Origin: Peristeroidobacter agariperforans
Lineage (GTDB): Bacteria; Pseudomonadota; Gammaproteobacteria; Steroidobacterales; Steroidobacteraceae
Assembly: GCF_004138335.1 (NCBI RefSeq)
Contig: NZ_RYFW01000003.1
Coordinates: 186,001 to 250,000, forward strand
Reading direction: 5' to 3'
Length of the DNA: 64,000 nucleotides
In this document: positions 17,701 to 26,730 of the stretch, one piece after another
How positions within the stretch are numbered: position 1 is the stretch's first letter
How the letters are laid out: each line of letters starts with the position of its first letter
Made by a program: the position numbers and the translations under genes
The notes under the pieces: model-generated
Database searches by the model: none
What the model was told of the DNA's origin: nothing
Seen by the model: the letters and a program-made list of their open reading frames with translations, nothing else

Positions 17701-18498
17701 TCACGATCGCGAGCTCGCCCTGGAAATCTCGAGTTTCATCGCCGGGTCGAAGTCGCTGCCGGCGATATCCTTGAACACGAGCATCTGCGGCAGCTTCGAG
17801 GAAGCGCCGTCGTAGAAGCCGGCCTCGCTGACGAACTCCTTGGGATTGCGGAAGGTGCCGAACAGGATGTCCCACAGCGGCAGGTCGGAATAGTTGTACT
17901 GGTGAATGCCGCGAGCGTGATGGACGCTGTGGCTCTCGGGCCGCTGCACGATATAGCCCAGCCATTGCGGCGTGCGGACGTTGATGTGCTGCACGACCGC
18001 CAGGAACATCGTGGCATACAGGAAGTACGTGACGGCCTGCGCGCCGAGCCCGACGAGGGTCAGGCTGAGACTGCTGAGCAACGTGAAGCCGACGATATCC
18101 AGCGGGCTGAAGTAGAACGCACCAAAACTGTCCAGACGCTCGGCGCTGTGGTGCATCTGATGAAACGAGCGCCAGATCCAGTGCACCCGGTGCATGGTCC
18201 GGTGCCAGACGTAGACCAGCAACTCATAAGCGAGCACCCCGATGCCGGCCCCGACGAAGGGATTCAGCGTTTGCAGGTCGAAGAGTTGAAAGCGCGCCAG
18301 CGTCTCGCCCCAGAGCAGGGGCAGGTAGGACGACACATAGAAATAGAAGATGAACACCGCCAGGGCTCGGGTTCTCCATAGCCTGACCGGGGGCAGGGCG
18401 CGGGCGGGGAACAGCGCTTCCAGCAGTATCAAAGCTCCGTACAATCCGAGCACGGTCAGCGAGACAGGATCCAACAGGATTTGCAGCGGCGTAGGCAT
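17701..18498 (-). CDS. sterol desaturase / fatty acid hydroxylase family membrane protein
   Basis: Start ATG 18498 follows GGGAGAAT; an in-frame ATG at 18540 has no ribosome site. The 265-residue product has at least four hydrophobic segments and the three histidine clusters of the di-iron family: HRTMHR, HQMHHS and HSVHHARGIHQYNYSDLPLWD. These ligands support O2-dependent hydroxylation or desaturation of a lipid (sterol, fatty acid or carotenoid-like) within the inner membrane. It is divergent from the CadC-like regulator, with an upstream gap of under 100 bp. Specific lipid substrate unknown. Confidence 0.85.
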   Translation of the reverse strand: MPTPLQILLDPVSLTVLGLYGALILLEALFPARALPPVRLWRTRALAVFIFYFYVSSYLPLLWGETLARFQLFDLQTLNPFVGAGIGVLAYELLVYVWHRTMHRVHWIWRSFHQMHHSAERLDSFGAFYFSPLDIVGFTLLSSLSLTLVGLGAQAVTYFLYATMFLAVVQHINVRTPQWLGYIVQRPESHSVHHARGIHQYNYSDLPLWDILFGTFRNPKEFVSEAGFYDGASSKLPQMLVFKDIAGSDFDPAMKLEISRASSRS

Positions 18499-18584
18499 GG
18501 GGATTCTCCCGAGGGCGAGCGAGGTTCGATCGGGGGCCACATTGGCTGCGAGGGCGGCGGCGCTGCTTGGTGTTCGGATAATTT

Positions 18585-20498
18585 TTGGGTAATGATTCGA
18601 TAACCTTTCCCCAGGGGCGCCCGCTGAAATACCAGATTGCCGAATACACCGTCGATACCACCCGCTACCGGATCAGCAACGGCGACGCCGTCATCCCGGC
18701 GGAGCCGAAGGTCTTCGATCTGCTGGTGTATCTGATCCGGCATCGCGATCGGGTGCTGTCCCGGGAGGAGCTGTTTCGGGAAGTCTGGGACGGGCGCGAG
18801 GTTTCCGATGCGACGCTGAGCAATCACGTCAAGAGCGCCCGCAAGATCCTCGGCGACAGCGGCGAGCTGCAGCAGACGATCCTCACGGTCCGCGGGCGCG
18901 GCTATCAGTTCATCGCCCCAGTCACGGTAATTCCAGAAGGTGTAGCTGCACCGGTTGAAGCCCCCGCAGCCGATCGGGCGGCCGAGCCGGCTGTGCCGGC
19001 CTGGCGCGTGCCATTGGCGATCGCAGGGGTGGTGCTGGTGGCGGCACTGCTCGGTTGGTTTGCGTTTGCATCACGGCAGGCGCAACCGACGCCCGAAGCG
19101 CCTTACCTCGTCGTCGTGCCCTTCGATGTTTCCGGCGATGCGCCCGATGCCTGGCGACCTTTCGCAGATCAGGTCACTCGGGAGGTGATTCGTAACCTGC
19201 GGAAGATCTCTGGCCTGAGAGTGGTGCCGACGCCTTCCGCGTTCACCTTCAGGGACAACAAGGCGCGGGATCACATCCGACGCCAGTTGCCCGACGTGCA
19301 GTACGTGCTCGATGGCGTTGTCAGCATTGCTTCGGGCAACGAGCTGCGCATCACCGTGGAGCTGGAAGACTTGAGCAAGGGGCTGGTCGTCTGGGACAAG
19401 GATTACGAAGGTCGCACCGACGACACGAATCTGTTCGCGATGCAGTCCGCCATTGCCGGCGCGGTATCCGAGTCATTGAAGGTGGCGATCCTCGCGGACG
19501 AGCAACGCGCGCTGGACGAGTTTCCCACCGGCAATTTGAAGGCGTACGAGGCGTATGTGGCGGGGCGCGGTCAGCTGGATCTGCTCAGTCACGAATCCCT
19601 GCCGCGGGCCATCGGGCTGTTCGATCAGGCCATTGCTCTGGATCCGAAATTCTTCGATGCATACATCGCGCGCAGCGATGCCTATCGGCAGTTGTTTGCT
19701 TACTTCGAGCCGCCGATCAACATGCTGCAGAAGGTGGTCGATTCGCTCGCCGAAGCGCAGCAGTTGCGGCCCGATTCTGCCGAGGCGTGGTCGTCTCTGG
19801 GGCTGACCTACGTGATGGCGTGGCGCTGGAAGGATGCCTGGATCGCCTTGAACAAGGCGAAGCGCCGCGACCCGACGCTGGCGCAGACAGAATTAGGGTT
19901 CGCGCTGTACTACTCGGGTCTGGGCGAGGCGCAGAAGGTCAAGCTCGCGCTCGCGGATGCCGATCGCCTCGATCCGCTCAACACCGAGATGGCCGATTGG
20001 GGCAACTGGGCGCTGTTCATGGTGGGCGAAAGCCAGGCAGCGCGGGACTGGGCCGATAAGAAGATGCAGCAGCACCCGGATATCGGGCCGGTGTTTTCAG
20101 GCGCTGGAGTGGGCGCCTACATCGCCGGTGACTATGAAAGATCGGTGCAGCTCGCGGCAAGAGGCGCTGAACTGGACGGATCGCCGGTCGCATTGATCAT
20201 GCTGGCGCAGGCTTATGGCTATGCGGGGCAGAAGGAAAAGGTGCTGCCGCTGCTCGAGAGGGCCGCGAGTGCGGGCACGTATGTTTGCCCGTATGAGTCG
20301 GCCGCCGCCTATCTCAGCCTGGGCGAGCAGGAGCACGCCATGACGCTGCTCGATGACGCCGTTGCCAAACGCTCGAACTGTCTCATCTTTCTGCGCAACG
20401 ATCCCCGCTTGGCGCCCATCCGCCAGCATGCGCACTATCAAGTGTTGCTGAACCGCGTCGGTCTGGATGATGTCGCGGTCGCTTCGTATAAGAGATAA
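18585..20498 (+). CDS. CadC/ToxR-like winged-helix regulator with TPR domain
   Basis: A membrane-bound regulator of 637 residues. Cytoplasmic N-terminus: OmpR/PhoB-type winged helix (PKVFDLLVYLIRHRDRVLSR, SDATLSNHVKSARK, TVRGRGYQF; about residues 35-110). Single membrane helix about residues 143-163 (LAIAGVVLVAALLGWFAFA). The rest is probably periplasmic: a TolB/FlgO-like alpha/beta domain (YLVVVPFDVSGDA) and TPR helices. No ATG fits well; TTG 18585 is the likely start, with a weak upstream site, so the first few residues are uncertain. It stops 12 bp before the TonB receptor gene, suggesting it regulates or is co-expressed with it. Confidence 0.83.
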   Translation: MGNDSITFPQGRPLKYQIAEYTVDTTRYRISNGDAVIPAEPKVFDLLVYLIRHRDRVLSREELFREVWDGREVSDATLSNHVKSARKILGDSGELQQTILTVRGRGYQFIAPVTVIPEGVAAPVEAPAADRAAEPAVPAWRVPLAIAGVVLVAALLGWFAFASRQAQPTPEAPYLVVVPFDVSGDAPDAWRPFADQVTREVIRNLRKISGLRVVPTPSAFTFRDNKARDHIRRQLPDVQYVLDGVVSIASGNELRITVELEDLSKGLVVWDKDYEGRTDDTNLFAMQSAIAGAVSESLKVAILADEQRALDEFPTGNLKAYEAYVAGRGQLDLLSHESLPRAIGLFDQAIALDPKFFDAYIARSDAYRQLFAYFEPPINMLQKVVDSLAEAQQLRPDSAEAWSSLGLTYVMAWRWKDAWIALNKAKRRDPTLAQTELGFALYYSGLGEAQKVKLALADADRLDPLNTEMADWGNWALFMVGESQAARDWADKKMQQHPDIGPVFSGAGVGAYIAGDYERSVQLAARGAELDGSPVALIMLAQAYGYAGQKEKVLPLLERAASAGTYVCPYESAAAYLSLGEQEHAMTLLDDAVAKRSNCLIFLRNDPRLAPIRQHAHYQVLLNRVGLDDVAVASYKR

Positions 20499-20510
20499 TC
20501 AGCCGTTCAA

Positions 20511-22373
20511 ATGAATATTGCTCTATTTATCGTGGCGGCAGCCGCAGCTGCTCCGCAGTCCGAGGTCACTGTCATTGGATCTCGCGTTCCCGCGCTCGAG
20601 CAGGACCTCTCGGCGAGTGTGACAGTCCTGCGCCGTGAAGACTTCGACGTCGAAAAGCCATTGAGCCTTGCCGATGTATTGCGGCGGGTTGCGGGTTTGC
20701 ACGTCGATACAGTCGGTGGCCGTGGCGGCACGGGCTCCATCTATTTACGCGGCGCCGATCCCAATTACACCCTGGTGCTGCTGAACGGCGTACGGGTCAA
20801 CGATCCGACGAATTCACGCGGCGGATCGTTCGACTTCTCTGCGTTGGACATCACGGATGTGGAGCGCATCGAGATTGCGCGCGGCCCCTATTCTGCGATC
20901 TATGGCGGTGACGCATTGGCAGGGGTGATCAACATCATCACGCGTTCCGAGTCCAAGACTTCGAAAGTAGACATCGGCGCAGCCGCCGGCGCTTACGATA
21001 TCAGCCAGGTCTCGCTGCACGCGACTTTGCCGACGGAGTATGCACGCTGGCATCTCGGCCTCGGTGAGGTTGACGAAGGAGAGCGCGTGCGAGGAAACAA
21101 ATTCCAGGTGCAGCGGGTCTCTGGTGGAGTTGACGCGTCGCTGGGCGAAGCGACCGATCTCACGGTGTCGGGACGTTACTCGGAAGCCGCCCGGCACGGA
21201 TTTCCAGATGACAGCGGCGGGTTCAAGTACGCGACACTGCGCGATGTGGAGTCGCGCGATTCGCGGGAAGCCCTGCTTGGCGCTGGTTTCACCCATCGAT
21301 TGGACGGCGGCGCTCTATCGCTCACTCTTGGGTATTTCGAAAGAGATGAAAGCATCGACTCGCCGGGTGTGGCGCCCGGCTTGCGCGACCCATTCGGCGT
21401 GCCGCCGAGTGTGGTCGATACCAATTTCACGCGCTACTCGGCAACGCTTTCGGCCACTCAGTCGCTATCGAGTGCGTTGTCCGTGGCGTATGGCATCGAC
21501 TGGCAACGCGAAGAAGGTGCGAGCGAAGGACAACTCGATGTGGGTGGCTTCTTCGCGCCCACCTCGTTCGAGCTGACCCGTTCCTCGTGGGCTCCGTTCG
21601 CCGAAGTCCGTGTGGAGTCCGGGATCGGCTTGTCTGCACAAGCGGGCGCTCGCGTGGACATGCCGGATGGGGAAAGCTCGGTCACCAGTCCGCGTATGCG
21701 CGTTGCTTACGCCATGCCTCAAAGCCTCACGATCGCAGCGAGTTGGGGCAAGGCGTTCAAACTGCCGAGCTTGTATGCTCTTGGCCATCCGCTGGTCGGC
21801 AATCCACGCCTGTCGCCCGAACGCAGCCGCTCGTATGAGATCGAGCTGTCGCAGGAATTGTGGTCGGGTGTAGCCCGCTGGAGCGCGACGTGGTTCGACA
21901 GCGAGTTTCGCAACGCCATCGACTTCGATTCCGGCCCACCTCCACAGCTCGTCAATCGCAACCGAGTCCGTTCGCGAGGCGTCGAGCTTGCGGGTCGGGT
22001 CAGAGCGGGTGCGCGATGGTCATTCGACGCGAGTGTGACTCACGCTCGCAGCCGCGTCACCGCCACAGACAGCGAGCTGCGCAATCGACCGGAATGGAGC
22101 GCAGCAGCTGCCGTGCACTGGAATCCGGTCGACGTGCTCACTCTGTCGGCAGTCGCGACGCATGTCGGGTCGTCCTTTGATTCGTCCATCGCGACAGGAG
22201 ACGTCCGCTTGCGCGGCTACAACCGCGTCGATGTAGATGCAGCGTGGAAGTTCTCGCCGCGCTTCGAGATGTACGTTTCCATCGATAATCTGACGGACGA
22301 ACAATACGAACAGTTCGTCGGTTTCGAGGAGCGCGGCATCGTGCCGATGGCGGGCGTGCGAGTGAGCATGTAG
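20511..22373 (+). CDS. TonB-dependent receptor, BtuB-like
   Basis: A 620-residue outer-membrane receptor. A short signal peptide ends near AAAAAAP, then a TonB-box-like EVTVIGSR. The plug domain (about residues 30-145) has RGADPNYTLVLLNGVRVND and ERIEIARGPYSAIYGGDALAGVINI. A beta barrel follows, ending in RGIVPMAGVRVSM. Size and plug motifs are closest to BtuB/vitamin-receptor types rather than the large CirA or SusC types. No cobalamin riboswitch lies upstream; only 12 bp separate it from the CadC-like regulator. Ligand unknown: corrinoid, metal chelate or another small molecule. Confidence 0.87.
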   Translation: MNIALFIVAAAAAAPQSEVTVIGSRVPALEQDLSASVTVLRREDFDVEKPLSLADVLRRVAGLHVDTVGGRGGTGSIYLRGADPNYTLVLLNGVRVNDPTNSRGGSFDFSALDITDVERIEIARGPYSAIYGGDALAGVINIITRSESKTSKVDIGAAAGAYDISQVSLHATLPTEYARWHLGLGEVDEGERVRGNKFQVQRVSGGVDASLGEATDLTVSGRYSEAARHGFPDDSGGFKYATLRDVESRDSREALLGAGFTHRLDGGALSLTLGYFERDESIDSPGVAPGLRDPFGVPPSVVDTNFTRYSATLSATQSLSSALSVAYGIDWQREEGASEGQLDVGGFFAPTSFELTRSSWAPFAEVRVESGIGLSAQAGARVDMPDGESSVTSPRMRVAYAMPQSLTIAASWGKAFKLPSLYALGHPLVGNPRLSPERSRSYEIELSQELWSGVARWSATWFDSEFRNAIDFDSGPPPQLVNRNRVRSRGVELAGRVRAGARWSFDASVTHARSRVTATDSELRNRPEWSAAAAVHWNPVDVLTLSAVATHVGSSFDSSIATGDVRLRGYNRVDVDAAWKFSPRFEMYVSIDNLTDEQYEQFVGFEERGIVPMAGVRVSM

Positions 22374-22491
22374 CTCGAATACTTCGCCGGTTCGTTCACG
22401 AGCACCGACTTTAGGCAGCCTATCCTTTTTGATCGTATCGGATCGCACTAAAGTAAGTTGCGTCCGCATCAGGTCACGCTAGGGTGAGCGC

Positions 22492-23625
22492 ATGACATCC
22501 CTGACCCGAGCTCTTGGCAACAGTGCTGTCGAGCCAATCGATGATGCGTTGCCCACGGCGACAGTACGGCAATCGTATGTCGACGCATTTCGTGGCCTGC
22601 TCATCGCTCACATGGCCCTCGATCATGCCTCACTCATGTTCAATGCAGGGCGGGGCGGCGAAGAGTTGGCGTCAGCGGCGCCGGCCGTTGGGGACTTCTT
22701 TCAGTTCATCACGCGCTTCACCGGCGTGCCCGTCGCTCCGGGGTTCTTTTTCATGGCGGGGTTCATGGTCGCCCTCACCAGCCACGCGCGGCAGGGGCGT
22801 GGGGTCAGTCACGCTGACGTGACGCGTCGGTTGATCATTCGCGGTCTGGTGCTCATCGCGGTAGACGCAATCATCATGGGATTGCCACGCGCGCTCATGG
22901 GCTTTTATTCCTTCGTGGTGCTGAGCTGTATCGGAGCAAGCATCATCCTGCTCGCGCTCATCCGTGACCTGCCGGGCAAAGTGCTCGTGCCTGCGGCGCT
23001 GGCTGTGCTCCTGCTGCATCCGTTGCTCGACGTGTCCTCTCTGCCCATCGCTGCGCAAGCCATTCTCTACGAGCCGGTACGCACCGGCGCATTCCGTTCC
23101 CTCTATCCGATCGTTCCGTGGGCCGCGATCGTCGTACTGGGATATGCGATCGGACGCGACTCCATCACGCGGCCTCGCGTGTCCCGTTTCTGGTCGATGC
23201 TCGCGCTGGCTAGCCTGGGTCTGTTCCTGGCCGTGCGTCTGGTGGGCGGCTACGGCAATGCCTACGAGTTCACCAGCGTGTTGAGTCTGGATTTCTGGTT
23301 GTTTGCGAAGTATCCACCTGACCTCGCGTTCCTGAGCTGGTCGCTCGCGTGCGTGTTCGCGTCGCTCGTCGTGCTGAAGATTGCAGCTCGCGATGGCGTG
23401 CCGCGCTGGATGCAGCCCCTGATCGTGTTCGGGCGCGTGCCTTTCTTTTTCTATGTCGTGCACTTTTACGTGCTGGGCATCGCCGCGGCGGTGCTTCATG
23501 CGCGTTATGGGCTGCCAGCAACGTACCTCATCTGGCTGCTGCTGCTGATCGCGATGATCTGGCCGTGCAATTGGTACTACCGCCAGAAGCGCGAACGGCC
23601 GCACTCCTGGCTGACCTACATATAA
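22492..23625 (+). CDS. DUF1624 / heparan-alpha-glucosaminide N-acetyltransferase-like membrane protein
   Basis: A 377-residue polytopic inner-membrane protein with about ten hydrophobic segments. It opens with SYVDAFRGLLIAHMALDHAS, the D-x-x-R-G(L/F)-x-(I/M) signature of the acyltransferase-like DUF1624/HGSNAT fold. PGFFFMAGFMVAL and VFGRVPFFFYVVHFY are typical further segments, the latter containing the conserved final His. Family members transfer acetyl groups across membranes or have unknown roles. It follows the receptor gene by 118 bp on the same strand. Start ATG 22492 has GGGTGAG just upstream. Confidence 0.8.
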   Translation: MTSLTRALGNSAVEPIDDALPTATVRQSYVDAFRGLLIAHMALDHASLMFNAGRGGEELASAAPAVGDFFQFITRFTGVPVAPGFFFMAGFMVALTSHARQGRGVSHADVTRRLIIRGLVLIAVDAIIMGLPRALMGFYSFVVLSCIGASIILLALIRDLPGKVLVPAALAVLLLHPLLDVSSLPIAAQAILYEPVRTGAFRSLYPIVPWAAIVVLGYAIGRDSITRPRVSRFWSMLALASLGLFLAVRLVGGYGNAYEFTSVLSLDFWLFAKYPPDLAFLSWSLACVFASLVVLKIAARDGVPRWMQPLIVFGRVPFFFYVVHFYVLGIAAAVLHARYGLPATYLIWLLLLIAMIWPCNWYYRQKRERPHSWLTYI

Positions 23626-23793
23626 GAGAGCGGCGCCGCTCGAGGCTTGCCCAAAACTCTCACTCGCTTGTCGCATCCTCCGGGATCTGCGCAGTCATTG
23701 CGTGTTGTTACGGCGCGGTTTTCCTTCGGGCGCGGTCGGCTTATATTCCGGCATCCGCTCAGCGGCCCCAGCACGACTGCCAGGAGAGTTCAT

Positions 23794-24264
23794 ATGGCCA
23801 GGTTGACCATCAACGGAACCGTTCGCGACATCGATGTAGACCCGAATACACCGTTGCTGTGGGTGCTGCGGGAGCAGGCGGGCCTGACGGGCTCGAAGTA
23901 CGGCTGCGGCGTGGCCCAATGCGGCGCCTGTACCGTACACATCGACGGCAATCCGGTGCGCTCATGTGTCCTTCCTGTCAGCGCGCTGTCAGCTGAGCAA
24001 CAGATTACGACCATCGAAGGGCTGTCCAAGGACGGTTCGCATCCGCTGCAACGGGCCTGGCTGAAGCTCGACGTGCCCCAGTGCGGTTATTGCCAGTCAG
24101 GCATGATCATGGCGGCCGCCGGGTTGCTGAAGAAGAACCCCAAGCCGAGCGATGCCGACATCGACGCCGAGATCACCAACATTTGCCGGTGCGGAACCTA
24201 CAACCGCGTGCGCGAAGCCATCAAGCTCGCCGCGTCGGGTCTGCCGGCCAAGCAGAGCACGTGA
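23794..24264 (+). CDS. (2Fe-2S)-binding subunit of molybdenum hydroxylase
   Basis: Start ATG 23794 follows CAGGAGAG. The 156-residue product has the plant-type ferredoxin cluster motif [17 protein letters not shown] (about residues 39-55, with a fourth Cys in VRSCVLP) and the C-terminal helical cluster motif QCGYCQSGM with CRCGTYNRV. This two-cluster small subunit is shared by xanthine oxidase-family enzymes such as isoquinoline 1-oxidoreductase and some aldehyde dehydrogenases. It passes electrons from the Mo site of the next gene product, here presumably to the c-type cytochrome encoded downstream. First gene of a long coupled operon. Confidence 0.92.
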   Translation: MARLTINGTVRDIDVDPNTPLLWVLREQAGLTGSKYGCGVAQCGACTVHIDGNPVRSCVLPVSALSAEQQITTIEGLSKDGSHPLQRAWLKLDVPQCGYCQSGMIMAAAGLLKKNPKPSDADIDAEITNICRCGTYNRVREAIKLAASGLPAKQST

Positions 24265-24274
24265 GGGAAACACC

Positions 24275-26440
24275 ATGAGCATGGCAACGCAGGTTTCTCG
24301 CCGTAGTTTTCTGATCGGGTCCGCCTCCGCCATCGGCGGTTTGTCGCTGGGCTTTCACGTGCCGTTCGCCGAAGCGGCGGCCGCCAAGAATGCGGCCGAA
24401 GTCAATGCATGGGTCGTCATCCAGCCCGACGACCAGGTCATCATCCGCATCGCCCGTTCCGAGATGGGCCAGGGCACGCTCACGGGTCTGGCGCAGCTGG
24501 TCGCCGAGGAGCTCGAATGCGATTGGGCCAAGGTGACCACGGAATATCCGACACCGGGCCAAAATCTTGCGCGCGATCGGGTGTGGGGAAATTTTTCCAC
24601 CGGCGGCAGCCGAGGCATTCGCGAGTCGCACGAGTACGTGCGCAAGGGTGGCGCCACGGCACGCGAGATGTTGATCACCGCTGCGGCTAACGAGTGGAAG
24701 GTCCCGCCAAGCGAATGCGTTGCCGCTAACAGCGTCATCACGCATCAACCGAGCGGTCGCAAGGTCAGTTTCGGCAAAGTCGCGACGGCCGCTGCCAAAG
24801 TCACGCCGCCCAAAGAGGTGACGCTGAAGGATCCGAAGAATTGGAAGATCGCGGGCAAGCCGCTCGCGCGTCTGGACACGGCGGACAAGCTCACCGGCAA
24901 ACAGATCTATGGTACCGATCTGAAGCTGCCGGGCATGTTGAACGCGACGGTGCGTGCGTGCCCTTACTTCGGCGGCAAGGTGAAGAGCTTCGACGCGTCG
25001 TCTGTCAGCAAAATGCCGGGCGTGCGCAAGGTGATGCAGATCGACGATACGACGCTCGCCGTGGTCGCCGACACCTGGTGGCAAGCAAAGACCGCGATGG
25101 ATGCGCTGACCATTGTGTGGGATGAAGGTCCCAACACAGCCGTATCGAGCGAGTCCATCGCGGAAATGCTCAAAGGCGGCCTCGATGCAAAAGACGCCTT
25201 CGTGCAAACCACCGTGGGCGATGCGCCGGGCGCGCTGACCGGAGCGAAGAAGACGATCTCGGCCGTCTACGCTTATCCCTATCAGAACCACGCCACGATG
25301 GAGCCGATGAACGCCACCGCGCGCTATACGCCCCAGAAATGCGAAGTGTGGGTGCCGACGCAAAACGGCGAGGCGAGCCTGGCTGCAGCGGCGGAGGCTG
25401 CGGGCTTGCCGGTGCAACAGTGCGAAGTTTACAAACTGCATCTGGGTGGCGGCTTCGGCCGGCGCGGCAACTTCCAGGACTACGTGCGCCAGTCGGTGCT
25501 GATCGCCAAGCAGATGCCGGGCACACCGATCAAGATGATCTGGACGCGCGAAGAGGACATGCTGCACGGGGCTTATCACCCGACCACACAGTGCAAGCTC
25601 ACGGCTGCGTTGGATGACGACGGCAATGTGACGGCCATGCACATGCGCATTTCCGGCCAGTCGATTCTGGCGGCGGTGCGCCCCGAAGGCATGCAGGGCG
25701 GTAAAGATCCGGCCGTGTTTCAGGGCTTGAACCTGACGGGCGATGAAGGACACATCGGCTACACCATTCCGAATCTGCTGATCGATCACGCCATGCGCAA
25801 CCCGCCGGTGCCGCCCGGTTTCTGGCGCGGCGTGAATCTGAACCAGAACGCGTTCTACCTGGAATCTTTCATCGAAGAGCTCGCGCACGCCGCCGGCGTC
25901 GATCCGCTCGCGTTTCGTCGCAAGCTGCTCAAGAACCATCCGAAACATCTCGCGGCGCTGGAAGCTGCGGCGAAAGGCATTGGTTGGGACACGCCGGCGC
26001 CCAAGGGCGTGGGACGTGGACTGGCTCAGATCATGGGCTTCGGCAGCTATGTAGCCGCGGCCGCGGAGGTGTCTGTCACCGACGGTCAGATGAAGATTCA
26101 TCGCATCGTTGCGGCGACCGACGCCGGCCACGTGGTCAATCCGGCGCAGGTGGAGCGCCAGGTCGAAGGTTCCTTCGTCTATGGACTCTCGGCTGCGCTG
26201 TTCGGTGAGTGCACGATGCAGGGCGGTCGCATGGTGGAGGACAATTTCCACACGTATCAGGTGATGCGCATGGCCGAGATGCCGAAGGTGGACACTCACA
26301 TCGTGCCCTCGGGCGGATTCTGGGGCGGCGTCGGCGAACCGACGATTGCAGTCGCAGCGCCAGCAGTCATGAATGCATTGTTCGCGGCCACGGGCAAGCG
26401 CATTCGGACCTTGCCGCTGAAGAAACAAAGCCTGGCATGA
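24275..26440 (+). CDS. molybdopterin-binding subunit, IorB-like molybdenum hydroxylase
   Basis: From ATG 24275 (GAGGGAAACACC upstream), a 721-residue protein with a Tat signal (SRRSFLIGSASAIGG), so exported folded to the periplasm. It carries xanthine-dehydrogenase-family Mo-pterin motifs: GQGTLTGLAQLVAEEL, LHLGGGFGRRG, PPVPPGFWRG, and near the C-terminus GGVGEPTIAVAAPAV with the catalytic glutamate. The single-subunit layout without an FAD domain places it with IorB/aldehyde dehydrogenase beta subunits. It likely hydroxylates an aldehyde or N-heterocycle. Its stop overlaps the next start (ATGA), tying it to the sulfur genes; why is unclear. Confidence 0.9.
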   Translation: MSMATQVSRRSFLIGSASAIGGLSLGFHVPFAEAAAAKNAAEVNAWVVIQPDDQVIIRIARSEMGQGTLTGLAQLVAEELECDWAKVTTEYPTPGQNLARDRVWGNFSTGGSRGIRESHEYVRKGGATAREMLITAAANEWKVPPSECVAANSVITHQPSGRKVSFGKVATAAAKVTPPKEVTLKDPKNWKIAGKPLARLDTADKLTGKQIYGTDLKLPGMLNATVRACPYFGGKVKSFDASSVSKMPGVRKVMQIDDTTLAVVADTWWQAKTAMDALTIVWDEGPNTAVSSESIAEMLKGGLDAKDAFVQTTVGDAPGALTGAKKTISAVYAYPYQNHATMEPMNATARYTPQKCEVWVPTQNGEASLAAAAEAAGLPVQQCEVYKLHLGGGFGRRGNFQDYVRQSVLIAKQMPGTPIKMIWTREEDMLHGAYHPTTQCKLTAALDDDGNVTAMHMRISGQSILAAVRPEGMQGGKDPAVFQGLNLTGDEGHIGYTIPNLLIDHAMRNPPVPPGFWRGVNLNQNAFYLESFIEELAHAAGVDPLAFRRKLLKNHPKHLAALEAAAKGIGWDTPAPKGVGRGLAQIMGFGSYVAAAAEVSVTDGQMKIHRIVAATDAGHVVNPAQVERQVEGSFVYGLSAALFGECTMQGGRMVEDNFHTYQVMRMAEMPKVDTHIVPSGGFWGGVGEPTIAVAAPAVMNALFAATGKRIRTLPLKKQSLA

Positions 26441-26730
26441 GTCGCCTGCTGTACACGCTCGTCGCGACGACACTGGTCGTCGCGCCGGGTTTGACATGGG
26501 CAGCATCGCCGCCGGGCGCTGCGTCGTGCCTCGGATGTCACACCGTCGCGGCCGAAGGCGGCCCGGTGCCGGCGCTCGGCAGCTTTACGGCGGAGCAGAT
26601 GGTCACGGCGATGCAGGCGTTTCGTTCGGGTTCGCGCCCAGCCACTGTGATGAATCGCATCGCCAAGGGTTTTTCGGATGAAGAGATCAAAGCCATTGCC
26701 GACTGGTATGCGCGCTCGAAATCAAAGTAG
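26437..26730 (+). CDS. fccA: monoheme cytochrome c, flavocytochrome c sulfide dehydrogenase subunit-like
   Basis: A 97-residue exported cytochrome: signal peptide LLYTLVATTLVVAPGLTWA, heme site CLGCH (about residues 31-35), and the C-terminal pattern MQAFRSGSRPATVMNRIAKGFSDEEIKAIADWYA, whose Met would be the distal ligand. The pattern is characteristic of FccA/SoxE-type single-heme subunits. It overlaps the Mo subunit by 4 bp and the flavoprotein gene by 23 bp, so it could accept electrons from either enzyme. The gene symbol rests on the downstream FccB-like gene. Confidence 0.82.
   Translation: MSRLLYTLVATTLVVAPGLTWAASPPGAASCLGCHTVAAEGGPVPALGSFTAEQMVTAMQAFRSGSRPATVMNRIAKGFSDEEIKAIADWYARSKSK

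Noticed and set aside
20499-20510. Cobalamin riboswitch before the BtuB-like receptor
   Set aside because: Only 12 bp separate the receptor from the upstream gene; there is no room for one.
23628-23641. 14-bp palindrome GAGCGGCGCCGCTC after the DUF1624 gene
   Set aside because: No loop and no T-tract; too GC-simple to call a terminator or operator.
24221-26506. 761-codon open frame on the minus strand
   Set aside because: Antisense to the Mo-hydroxylase gene, whose motifs are clear; composition is Arg/His-rich as expected for a GC-rich shadow.
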